This document shows positions 12,000-21,960 of a stretch of DNA of 64,000 nt, in pieces. The stretch's first letter is position 1. The number at the start of each line of letters is the position of its first letter. A program made the translations under genes and the position numbers. Below the pieces are notes generated by a model that saw nothing but the letters and a program-made list of their open reading frames with translations, ran no database searches and was not told the DNA's origin. This stretch comes from Sciurus carolinensis (lineage: Eukaryota; Chordata; Mammalia; Rodentia; Sciuridae), in the NCBI RefSeq assembly GCF_902686445.1, contig NC_062213.1, forward strand, positions 2,973,241 to 3,037,240. Reading direction: 5' to 3'.

Positions 12000-13200
12000 A
12001 TCCTTGGAGGGAGGAGCAGGAGGGAGGGGCAGAAACGCAGCCCAAACGTACACAGGACTCGACTCCCGGACGCAGCAGCACATCAACACGCAGTCTCACG
12101 GAGGTTCAGGAGCTCCACAGCGTGGTCCTGAAGAGTCAGCTAGGACTCAGCCTAGTCCCGCTTCTGGAAACCAGAGGGGGGTGGGGGGAGGGAGCAGCTG
12201 GAGAAACCCTGAAAGTAGCCAGAGAAGAGCAACACCTTATCTGCTGGGAAAAACAACCAGGATGACAGTGAATTTCTCATCAAAAATCATGGGGGCTGGA
12301 AGGAACTGGCACCACATCTTTCAAGTACTGAAGAAAAGAGCCGTCGCCCCAGAATCATATATCTGGCAAAAGCACCCTTCAGGAATGAAAAGGAAATCAA
12401 GACCTCCTCGGGGGAAGGAAACCAGGGAATTTGTCACCATCGGCCGACACTGAAGAACGGCGAGTAGGCCCCTCTGAGCAGAAAGAAAGGCGCGCGAAGG
12501 AGCAGGGCCCAGGATGGGGAGCAGCAGGAGCCAGAGGGCCACGGGCCTTCCTTCTCCTCTGGGGCTCTGGTGCTATCTTTGGATAGTTGAGGACATTGTA
12601 CAGCATAATTGAGGTTCTAAATGTATTTACAGGAAGTATTTTAAACCACTGTAAATGGTGGACAGTAAAGGAACGTAAAAGGAAGTAGATTTCCTTCGCC
12701 GGGCTCCAACTGATAATACGGTGGCCCCGACGGACCAGAAGGTTGCGTGTGTTGATGTGATCCCTACGGCAACCAGCAGACCCAGAGACACACGCAGAAA
12801 AGGTCTAGGGAGAGCAGACGCGGGTTCTTCAAACAGGCTGTTCAACTCGCCCACAGAAAGTTAGGAAGAAGAAAAGTGAGGGGAAATCAGATGGAGCAGA
12901 AATGAAACCAAGATGTCAGCCCTAACACAGCAAGGATCACACTGGATGCACAGTGTCCAGATGCACCAACTAAAGCAGGTGACAGTGAGTCAGACCACGC
13001 GGCCCAACTCCGGATGTAGTGCTAGGGGCAAGTCAAAAGTCCAAGGCTGGGATGAGATAAGCAAGCAGGTTGGCTTAACTAATGCCGATGACTAGGACTC
13101 AAAGGAAGAAATGGGAGCTGGGGAGGGGATGCAGTGGTGACAGTGCCGACCTCCAGAAAGACATCGCAACCCTAAATCTACATGCACTCTCACGTTGGAT
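12000..13200 (+). mobile_element. Decayed L1 retrotransposon, 5' portion of the fragment
   Basis: The stretch 12240-12450 reads like the segment of old mammalian L1 copies lying upstream of ORF2 (gatgacagtgaatttctcat, cttcaggaatgaaaaggaaa). From about 12905, the text gatgcaccaactaaagcagg follows the start of L1 ORF2, where the endonuclease domain begins with a string encoding N-A-P-I-K-like residues. The copy is riddled with indels and has no intact frame. It continues after the inserted LTR-like element at 13590. The L1 family is uncertain. Confidence 0.65.
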
Positions 13201-13590
13201 CTGGGCGTCCCCAGAAAGCTCATGTGTGATTCCCGATGCAGCAAGGCTCAGAGGTCGTGCTGCTAGGCAATGGTTAGGGCTCCGGCCACATCAGTGGATT
13301 AATCCACTTACTGGATTCCTCTGTTGGTAGCTGAGTGGACTGCCAGGTTGTAAATGTAGTCAGGGGCATGACTGGAGCAAGCAGTCCTGGGGGTTCCTGG
13401 CCCCTTCCTGGCTCTCTGCTTTCCAACTGCCATGAACTGAGGAGCTTTCCTTTGCCATGAGGTTTCTGCTTCAGAACCAGCTGACCAGGACTGAACTTCT
13501 GAAACCACCAGTCAGAATAAGCCTTTCCTCCTCTAAGTTGCTCTTGTCAGGTGTTTTGATGACAGTGGCAAAAAGTCGACTTACATATGA
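13200..13590 (+). mobile_element. Rodent-type LTR-like repeat (MaLR-like) inserted in the L1
   Basis: It begins near tccccagaaagctcatgtg. It continues with gtggattaatccacttactg and a block near tgccatgaactgaggagc, then gaactt-ctgaaaccac, agaataagcctttcctcctc and tcaggtgttttgatgacag. This order matches a very common squirrel/rodent interspersed repeat whose end (…aaataaacctttcctcc…) is co-linear with ERVL-MaLR LTRs. No internal retroviral genes are present, so it would be a solo-LTR-type relic. A DNA-transposon class is the alternative. It splits the L1 between a gacatcgcaaccctaaatct segment and the resumption at about 13590. Confidence 0.65.
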
Positions 13591-14292
13591 CCAAAAAGCA
13601 GAGGCAGAATACGCAAGGAAAAGCTGATGGATCTGAAGGGAGAGCAGGCAAATCCAGACAGTGGAGGCCTCACCACCCCTCTACCAACAGTAAAATGCAA
13701 AGCCAGAAAGAATGCAGGAAAACACAGGGACACCATGAGCCAGCAGGGCCACATCCACATCCGCGAGCCCTCCATCCAGCCAGAGCCAAGTGAGCCCTCG
13801 TCAGGGGCCCACAGAACACACCAGAATGACTGCAGCCTGGGCTGCGGGAAAAGCCTCCACCACTTGAAAACCATTGGAATCATAGTGGGTGTTCTCCAAC
13901 AAGACGGAATCCTGCTGGAAGTCAGAAACAGAAAGGCAACGGGAAAATCCCTAAGCACCTGGGGACTACTTAGTCCAAGAGTCAAAGAGGAAGTCTCAAG
14001 GGAAATAGAAATGAAGACATTTCAAAATCTGAGGGGCTCGCAGCAGTGTTTAGAGAGAATCTTAGAGCCATAATGCCTACCTTAGAAAAGAGGAAGTGTC
14101 CCAAATCCATAATCTAAGCTCCGACCACAAGATCCTAAGGAAAAAAGTAAATAAACCTAAAGCAAGCAGGAGAGGGAAAAGGTAAGAGCTGTGATCGATG
14201 AAGCTGAAAACAGAAAAACAATAGAGAAAAATCAATAAAACAAAGAGCGGCTTAGTTGAAATGATCAATACCATCAACAGTCCCGACATGCT
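13590..14292 (+). pseudogene. L1 ORF2 relic (linker to start of reverse transcriptase region)
   Basis: The translation of 13627-14073 contains GILLEVRNRKATGKS and VKEEVSREIE. These match the L1 ORF2 protein segment between the endonuclease and reverse transcriptase domains (GIKLEINNRKITGKS / VKEEISREI-like in intact copies). The next nucleotides (taccttagaaaagaggaag, gcaagcaggagagggaaaag, gaaaacagaaaaacaatag, aatgatcaataccatcaac) continue co-linearly after a frame break. The homology fades at about 14292. No catalytic FADD-type motif is reached. It is dead and 5'/3' truncated, and it is the only protein-level homology I trust in the window. Confidence 0.85.
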
Positions 14293-14944
14293 CACGAGAC
14301 CCACCTCCTCCTGGCTCCTTCCTGCCCTTGTGGGCTCAGCCCACCCCCAGGCACAGCCAAGTCTCCAGAGCACCTCGGTCCACTAGTTCACTGAGTGCTG
14401 GGGACGGGATCAACACCCACGCTGGTGCTGAGGAAACCGAGGCAGGGCACCGTGGTCGCCTCCTCGTTGTGCGGCTCTGAGGAGCAGTGTGGGCCTGAAG
14501 GCAGCTGCTTGGCCCCTGGCCCACCACTAGGATCCTGCTCTCCCTGGAGGAGCCCGGCTGGAGCAGGAGCGGACTGGACACCAGACAGAGCCCCCGGGTT
14601 TGACGATGACCACTGTCAAACCCATTCCTGGACCCATTCCTCCCGATCTGTGTGTCGTACATGGGGAGGTTCGGAAGACCCTGACCTGCATGAGAGTGCT
14701 ACGGTCGTGGGTGCAGAGGCGCTGCCCAGGTGGATCCCAGCCCTGTCCTGACCGTGCAAGTCAACTCGACCCCTTAGAACTCCGGAGTCCTCATCTACGC
14801 ATTGGGAATAAAGAGAGTGAGGCTCTACCTCACAGGCCCATGCAGTTAATAAAACAGAAGACCCAGTCATACTATTTCACCCTCTGCTTAGGGGACACTA
14901 CAACCCCAAAAGCACAGCCGGTGCTGCCCCTGCTGTTAATAATG
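14293..14944. other. Single-copy DNA, no gene seen
   Basis: GC-rich sequence follows the abrupt end of the L1 homology. No exon, RNA gene or named repeat is recognised. Confidence 0.5.
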
Positions 14945-15335
14945 TGTGTTGATGGTGTTGACGTTGATGTCGTTGTTGATGCTGATGATAAGGATGTTGA
15001 TGTAGATATTGTGGAAGGTGTTGATGCTCTTGATGTTGAGGATGTTGATTCTGAGGACGTCGATGTTGGTACGGATGACGATGTTGATGACGATGGTGTC
15101 ACATGATGTCGATGATGTTGATGATGACATTGATGTTAACGATGTTGATGTCGATGAGGATGTTGATTTGGATGATGTCCGTTGGTGTTAAAGATGGCAA
15201 TGATGATTGCGATGTTGATGATGTTGATGAGGATCTGATGCCGTCATTGATGAGGTTGGTGTCAATGATGACTTCAGTGCTGCTGCTGATGATGATACTG
15301 ATATTGGTGATGCTGATGTTGATGATGATATTATT
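14945..15335. repeat. GATGTT/GATGAT simple-repeat tract, ~390 bp
   Basis: It is dominated by gatgttgatgttgat-like hexamers and gatgatgat trimers with scattered substitutions. The plus strand is almost free of C in long runs. In frame it reads as Asp/Val-rich peptide (frames 14600-15106 and 15103-15375) and on the minus strand as Ser/Thr-rich peptide; these are repeat artefacts. Confidence 0.95.
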
Positions 15336-15824
15336 TCCTTTTCATGTATTTGTCCTCATTTTGCCTGGAATTTGATGCCAGCCCCTCTTTAGCCACCATC
15401 TGAATCATGTCTAAACCCATTCCAATAGTCACAGCCTCTGGGAAGTCTTACCAACCTCCTCCCAGCCAGGAACAGCTTAGGTGCCAGCACCCTGGGAACC
15501 TTGTGAAGGCCTGTCCACAGCACTGGGTAGCATCGCAGTTCACTGGGTGGGCAGGTTCTAGCTGCCACAGCAATGGGCCTGAGCCCTGCGAGGTAGGCAC
15601 TGGGGGTCCACCACGGTCTCCTTGTGGTGTGGATACTCAGAAGTCCTGGAGGACTGAATCTGTACACGCAGGAGGAAGTAGAGAGTGGCTGAATGCAGGT
15701 GAGAGGGCCGCCTGAGTCTCGCTGGACGAGGAGCCAGTCAACTGCGTGAGGACCACAGCACAGAGGAAATCGCCCTGAGCCTGGACCTGCTCCAGCCAGG
15801 GATCCGATGCCCACAGATCCACTG
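15336..15824. other. Single-copy DNA, no gene seen
   Basis: A T-rich edge of the simple repeat (ttatttccttttcatgtatt) passes into GC-rich sequence with no recognised feature. Confidence 0.5.
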
Positions 15825-16090
15825 CATGGACCTGGGCCTCAGGTTGTTCATCTATAAATGGAAATAACAATAGCACTTGCCTCATAAGATGGTGACAAGC
15901 GTCCCGCGATGTTACCCTGGGACCAGGCAGACACCGGTCAACAGGGCCCGCAACTAACTCAGGGACTAATGTGGACAGCTGGGTTCAAAACGCAGCCTGG
16001 CATCTTGCCGGCTGGTGACCTTGGAAGACCTGCTCACCTGTCTGCACTTTCATGCCTCCTCTGTCAACGCACACCGTCACCACCTCTGGG
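15825..16090 (+). repeat. Two neighbouring MIR fragments
   Basis: 15830-15900 reads cctcaggttgttcatctata, then aatggaaataacaatagc and acttgcctcataagatgg, a good match to the MIR 3' half. 15975-16085 (ctgggttcaaaacgcagcct, ggtgaccttggaagacctgc) matches the MIR 5' half and core. They are separate insertions, since the order is reversed. Confidence 0.7.
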
Positions 16091-18099
16091 AAGCGTGGGA
16101 GGGGCTGGCTCGGTGGAGGTGAAAACCTCGAAGCAGAGCCGGGTGAGGTGGGTCTGTGACTGCTCACCTTTGCCGCCACCCGGAATCATCATCCTGGCAG
16201 GCCACAGCTGGGATGCAGGAGGAGAGGTGCAGGGCCCAGGTGCAGGAGGCCCCCACTCGGCCTGCAGGCGACAGTCCCCCGCAGCCCTCTCCGCAAGCTC
16301 ACCTTCCCCCACCTCCTTCTGTTGCCTGCGTTTGCCTTTGATTAACAGTTTTAATAAAGCAGCACGTTGCCTGCTTCACAGCGAACACCAGGCAGAGGGC
16401 AGGACGTGCAAGTGAGACCCCTGAAAGGCTCCAGCAGAGCCTCTGAGGCTTCCTTCCCTTCCCTTCTGGTGGGCAAGCTCCTGACAAGGAGGGTCTGCAC
16501 AGGGCGCTGGTGGGAGGAGCAGGGCGGGCCAGGGGCCTCCCTGAGTCGGGCTCAGAACCCACTGGCAATGCAGCCCTCCTCCTGCCGCCCAGACCCCCAG
16601 GGAGGAACCCACTCTGCAGGCGTCACACACTGGCTCAGGAGCCCTCCCAAGTCACAATTCCCCAGCTCCACCTGGGGTGCAGAAGCTGACAACGGCCAGG
16701 GTCTGAGGGGCCAGCTCCTTATGGTGGCGGGGCAGCCCCTGGCATGGGTGCACCCTCTGGTTACCAGCCTCAGACTGAAGCCTGATCCTTCCTGTCTCCC
16801 CTCTAAAGTCCCACCAAGCCCCATTCTGGTCTGCTCTGAGCCCTGATCCTGGACACAGACCATCCCAGCTATGAAAGTACACCCTACCCCAGCCACCTGG
16901 AGAACACAGGCAAGGCAGGGCGAGAGGATGGGGACAGCAGGCGCAGCCCCGTGCTGCTGGCCACAGTACAGGACACGGCCTCCGTGTGCCTTAGAGCCCC
17001 TTGCAGAAGGAGGCAGAATGTCCCCAGGCTCATTGCAGACAGGCCATGCTGCTCTTTCGGGACTGGGAAGAGCTGCCCTCTCTGCCAGCCCCCCTCAGCC
17101 AGGAAGAGCTCTGGAGGAACATCTGCCTAAGCTGCGCCCGAGCTGCGCCCTTTCCCACCCGGGCACCCAGTGGTCCCTGGAGTCAGCTCCACGGGGGACG
17201 AGGTCCCATCAGCACTGCCATCCTTCCAGCTGACCCAAGGTCGGCCCTGGCCTCTGCCCCTCAGAAGGGGGGCTCGCAGTGCAGGGCTGAGATAACACGT
17301 CCCCCTCCACCTAGGAACTCGGGGGTCACCAGTCCGCAGCCCCCACCTGGGCTGAGGGGAAGCAGAACGGCCATGGCAGGATCTGTGGCCACGCTCAGCC
17401 CCTCTCAGGTCAGGCGCACACACTGCCCCTGACGGCAGCTCACAGTGACTGTGACCATGCAAACACCCACAGAGACTCATCAGACAGGCTCCTTAGGTGA
17501 CTCTAGAGGACAGTCACAGGCCACAGGAAAGCTCCTCTGCCTGCCAGGCCTGGTGGGGCTGCCTGCAAGGCCGTGGAGGTGCCAGGCTCGGGATTGGCAC
17601 TCCTTCAGCAAGGGACTCTGAGGCACGTGGAGGCAGCCAGCTCAAGTCCCCATGGCCAGCAGCAGATTTGGTACAGGAGCCTTGGGACTCAGTCCGGGCC
17701 CTGCTGGAGTCCGCTGGGGAGCCCAGTCCCTCATCTGCAGAAGGCTGCGCCGGCATCTGGTCTGCTGTCTTCCGGGTTGCTCTGAGGGCCAGCTGAGTGA
17801 TGGAGGTGCCACCCCAGGTCCGGAGATCAGAGGAATGACAGCAAAGTGACGGCTCCTCGGGGCACTCTGGCCTCCGGATCCACTGTGCCTGTTCTTCCTG
17901 CATCAGGTTCTTGGTCTTGTGCTAAAGAAACCGAACCCCCGCCACACAGGGCTGGTGGCCTAGTGGGGATGTAAAGAGGTAAGCGATGCTCATTTTGTCA
18001 AGTGGAAGCTACCATTGATGTCAAGCTACCATTGACGTTAAATGGTGCCCCTCAGGATGACTCTGCTCTGCACAGGAGGGTGGTGGCAGCCTCTCAGCT
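16091..18099. other. Single-copy GC-rich DNA, no gene seen
   Basis: No exon is supported. A small AT-rich patch at 16332-16372 (ttgattaacagttttaataa) interrupts the GC-rich sequence. At 18008-18045 the string agctaccattga occurs twice in a row (a 20-bp near-tandem duplication). Confidence 0.5.
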
Positions 18100-18425
18100 G
18101 AGAAACAACTTCCATTGCTTCCAAGGCATTTGACAATAGCTGCTCTGGGTGGCCTCTGTCCGGTTGTCCTTTTTCCTCAACAGAAGACTTTTCCTCTCTC
18201 TGTACATTAAAACACCTGGTTATTGTTTTGCAAGATCATATGGAACTATGGCCACATCTTCAAAGATGAGAGTTTGCTTTCCTAAGAGAAATGAGGCACT
18301 CTGCCTTAGCTTTGCTGTGTGACAAGCCCCGTCCCAGGCAGAATCAGAGAGTAAACTTGATCATTTCAAAGGACCGACCCAACACACGCAATACAGCAAC
18401 AACGCGTAGCTCACTGAAGGGACAA
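18100..18425. other. AT-enriched unclassified segment
   Basis: Lower-GC sequence (acattaaaacacctggttat, tgcaagatcatatggaac) lies upstream of an old repeat. It may be part of that repeat or a non-coding conserved segment; I cannot tell. Confidence 0.3.
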
Positions 18426-18429
18426 TGGG

Positions 18430-18760
18430 AATTGTATCAGTTAGCTACTGCTGTATGACAAACTGCCCCAGATGAAGAACTGCTTGAAGCAATACAATTC
18501 ACACAGTGCAGTTGCTTAAGACAATGAGCCACGAGGAGCTCAGGAAGCCGCAGTCAGCATGGGTCCTTGTCTCCACGGCCTCACTCAGGCATCTGAGGTC
18601 AGCACTGGTCCAGAATGGTGTTGTCTGGGACAGTCTGCATGGTCTCACCCACAAGCTAGGCTTTCCCCAGGGTGGTCACAGGCCCCGGAAGCAGATGCCC
18701 ACAGACCCTTTCAAGGCTCAGCTCAGTAGTTTGCCAAGGTCATGCCCGCCACATTCAGCC
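18430..18760 (+). repeat. Ancient mammal-wide interspersed repeat
   Basis: The opening cagttagctactgctgtatg, then acaaactgccccagatgaag and gcttaagacaat, follows the mammalian repeat text gttatctattgctgcataac…aaactaccccaaaactt…ggcttaaaacaac. The downstream text (caggcatctgaggtcagc, gggacagtctgcatggtc) is compatible with the same family. The family name was not assigned. Confidence 0.55.
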
Positions 18761-20214
18761 TGGTTGCACCCAGCTCCCAACCCCCAACTATGAGGCATCA
18801 CACCGGGAGCCAAAACTCAGCCACAGTGGAAGTGCTCACACCCCAGAATCACTCAACTCCACAAGTCAGGAACTGGGGACTGTGGGCTCAGAGGAGCCCG
18901 TTACTCACGCACAACTGGGCACATGCCATTGGCAAAACCAAGTCAAGAGCCAACCCTGACTCGCAGTACCAAGAATAGGACCATCCTGCCTAAGCCTACC
19001 CTGGTTGTCCCAGTTTTGGCCCTGAAAGTCCTACATATCCAAAAGCCCCTGGTCCCAGGAAATCCAAAAGGCCTGGTCACCTTAAGGAACAGATTCCACC
19101 TATTTATGGTAGAGGTGGCAAAGCAGGTTGGAAAGCGCAGGGAGAGAGGCGGGTGGAGAGCCACCTGTGTCTGCAGTCAGGCCCCAACAGCCACGTCTGA
19201 GTTCAGGCCACCTGTGAGCACCCCACACCTTCCCAACCACAGCACCTGGGGGCCTCGATACCCACGAGATGCACCCCAGCTTCAGCCAAGTGGAAATTTG
19301 GGAAAGCCATCGTCTGAGACCTGGTGAATCGTGGTCATTAAAATATGGACAATAACACAGGCCGGGCTCTGCCCGGGGAGCAGGAAGCAGCGGATGCCCC
19401 CAGCCGAGCTCTGAAGCATCACGCTCGCACTCCCAAGTCCCAGAACAAACATCCACGGGCCTCTTTTCTTTCCCCCTGGGCAAGTGCATACCTCAAATGG
19501 CCTTTTTAAGTCCAGCTGCTTGGGGCTGCGTGCTCAGCGTGGAGGGTCAAGGGATTGACAACGTGGGGTCTCTCTGACTCGGGCATCCCTGGGGGTTACA
19601 GGCCAGAGGTGACTAAGCGTTTGGAATTGAAAGGCTTCTGCAGGCAGATGAAAGAGGAGGGAGGGGGAGCAGCCCCAGCACTGAGGCAACAAAGCCTTCG
19701 CAGCCCAAGCTGAACCTGCCAGGGCTGCTGCAGCTGGACTGGCAGGGCTCCCTCCGGGGGAGGGCGGGGGAGGCCCAGGGAGGAGCAAACTACAGGGAGA
19801 GGCTCCCCACAGGGCATGGGCAAGTGTCTGGGAGCAGTGTGGCTGACACAATGCCCACAAGAGGGTGCCACAGGTATCCAGTGGGTAGAGGCTGGGGAGT
19901 CCACCTCCCCCAGAGCCCAGGGCACGCCAGCAGTGTCCCCAGTCCCAACACCCACGGTGTGCAGGGAGAAGCCTGATGGCGGGAGGGAAGAGGAGAAGGA
20001 AGCCACCCCCCCAAGTGGCCTCCTGAGCCCCTGCAGCCCTGGCCTCTCCCAGGGCCTCCCAGCCTGCTGATGGGTGGAGGCCGGAGGAGCTACAGCCCAG
20101 AAAGACAGGTTCCTTGAGCCCCTGAGAGGAGTGTGGAGCCTGCGAGGCAGCTGCTTGCTATTCTGCCCCAGGCCCCCAGCACAGCTGGCTCGGAGCCCCG
20201 GGAGGTGGAGGGGC
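18761..20214. other. Single-copy DNA, no gene seen
   Basis: No exon, RNA gene or named repeat is recognised. Overlapping frames of up to 136 codons on the two strands lack domains. Confidence 0.5.
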
Positions 20215-20260
20215 TACCCTAATTGCACTAATGGTTCGTAATCAGGCGTAATGGGGGTGT
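20215..20260. promoter_or_regulatory. Helically phased TAAT cluster
   Basis: Four TAAT cores start at 20220, 20229, 20239 and 20249, so spacings are 9, 10 and 10 bp, about one helical turn. They read taattg, taatgg, taatca and taatgg, all common homeodomain cores, inside an otherwise GC-rich region. Function as an enhancer core is inference from the arrangement. Confidence 0.4.
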
Positions 20261-20644
20261 TTGTACACACCAGCCAGCCAGCTGCAGGTGTGGAAGCCAG
20301 GCGGATCCGGTGGGGCTCGCAGGCTCAACCACACACCAGCTGAGAGGCCAGGCCTCGAGCGCCTTCGTCCCCGGATGTGGTTGAGGCCTGGCCTGGGCTC
20401 ACTCCCGCGCGAGGGAGGCCCCTCTCTGCAGGCCACCCCCGGAGCGCTCCAGGATCCTTGGCCACCCCACCCTGCCCGCCATTGCCTTCCAGCTGTCACG
20501 TGGGCCACATGGAGAGATGCAGAGCAGGCGGGGCCTGTAGACCTGGCACTGATGGTCCCCAAGGCACAGCAAGGAACAGGGCAGCATCACCATCCCTCAG
20601 ACAACCAGGGTCCTGAGACCACGCGGACCAACAACGCCCACAGT

Positions 20645-20835
20645 TGTTACAGTGGCTGTCACCAAACTTGATGCACATCCACTGTCTAAACAGTGTGACC
20701 TCATTCAGTAGCCAGTCACTGCACATGGGTGGGATTATCACTACAACCCCATTTTGCAGACGAGGGAAAGTGAGGCCTAAGGAGATTGACCACTGGCCAG
20801 TGGTCTTGCAGCTACTCGGGAATGGAGGCTGCAGG
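20645..20835 (-). repeat. MIR fragment
   Basis: The order acagtgtgacctcattcagt, ggattatcactacaacccca, ttttgcagacgagggaaag, tgaggcctaaggagattgac matches the reverse strand of MIR over most of its length. Confidence 0.75.
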
Positions 20836-21155
20836 CTGAGTCCAGGCCTGTCCTGAGGTCTGTGACTGCTTAGTGGAGGATACAGAGGATGCACAGGATG
20901 GCCCTGCTGTCTCCTAGGACCGATGGCAGACACCAGGTTCCCGGGAGTGCGAGGGGAGGTTTAGAGCAGACAGGGCTAGGAAGAGGTGGAGGTGGAGTCA
21001 GGAAAACTTGAGAGCTGGGATAAAGCTTCTCTCGTGAGGGGTGGCTCTCCTGGCCCAGGCAAGGATGTGCTGCAGACCGGGAGGCGTGGGTGCATGAGGC
21101 CACACGTGCCTGAGCTCAGGGAGCAGAAGAAAGCAGTTGGAAGCATGGATGGACA
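20836..21155. other. Single-copy DNA, no gene seen
   Basis: GC-rich and unremarkable. Confidence 0.5.
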
Positions 21156-21260
21156 TACTCTGTGATCTTGGGCAGATTCACTACCCTCTCTGTGCTACAG
21201 CCCATTCACAGGGTTGATGTGAGGCTTATCGGAGCAAAACCCAGAAGGCACCCAGGGCAT
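21156..21260 (+). repeat. MIR fragment
   Basis: The text tgtgatcttgggcagattca, ctaccctctctgtgctacag and gggttgatgtgaggcttat follows the MIR order (tgtgaccttgggcaagtta … cctctctgtgcctcag … gggttgttgtgaggatta). Confidence 0.7.
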
Positions 21261-21635
21261 CACCTGGTGCATGATCAGATTTCAACATGTGACATCATGT
21301 TAGCTGTCCAGGCCCGACTTAGCAAGCCTCAGAGCCCAGGGCAGGCAGAAGAGCAGCCCCGGGCTTACTGCTGCGGGCCTTCCGAACGCCCACGCTCCAG
21401 TGGGGCTGAGAGGCCCTGGTTCCCACGGACACTTCTGGACGCCTGGGCCTCGCTGTCCACTCCAGGAGGCCCTGCCCTCCTGTCTGCAGAGGCCTGGGCA
21501 GTGGCCAGCTCTGAGCCTCCCCAGCACAAGGCCCTTCTCTGCCACACGTCCCCTGGGGAGGAGGGAGGGCGGGGAAGGGACAGAGGGGAAGCCTGCAAAC
21601 TCAGGCTGGAGAGGCCCCTCGATCACACACACAGC
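21261..21635. other. Single-copy GC-rich DNA, no gene seen
   Basis: No recognised feature. Frames are open on both strands through GC-rich sequence. Confidence 0.5.
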
Positions 21636-21960
21636 TTATTTTGAAAATAATTTCAGTAAAAATCTGTAAGAAAATTCATGTTCTAATCAGAGAAATCCAA
21701 ACCCTGACTGGACGCGGACAATATTAAGGAAATATTGTTCTTTCCTTTAGAAAAGCTCGCGATTGGTGTGCTGGTTGTATATTTTTAAGAGCCCTCATCC
21801 TTCAGAGATACACTCTGAAATGTTTATGGATAAAAAATGAGCCGCTCTCTATGCACTGACATGGGAAATGTTCATAATTTATAACTTTAAGTGAGTGTAG
21901 CATGCTACAGATCAATGCATCGAATGCGAGCCGATTTGTTTGGTAAAGACAAGAACAGGG
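21636..21960 (+). repeat. Ancient mammalian LINE/DNA-type repeat, AT-rich
   Basis: The order gacgcggacaatattaagg, aaatattgttctttccttta, gtatatttttaagagccctc, cagagatacactctgaaatg and tttatggataaaaaatga is co-linear with a widespread mammalian repeat text (acaatattaaggaattattg … agagatacatactgaaata … tttatggatgaaatgat). The class is uncertain, probably the 3' region of an old LINE. It explains the AT-rich block without invoking conservation. Confidence 0.6.

Noticed and set aside
14600..15375. Acidic Asp/Val-rich frame (looks like an Asp-repeat protein)
   Set aside because: A direct reading of the GATGTT/GATGAT simple repeat; no gene structure around it.
21636..21960. AT-rich block as a conserved enhancer
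   Set aside because: The text follows a widespread ancient mammalian repeat co-linearly, which explains the composition better.
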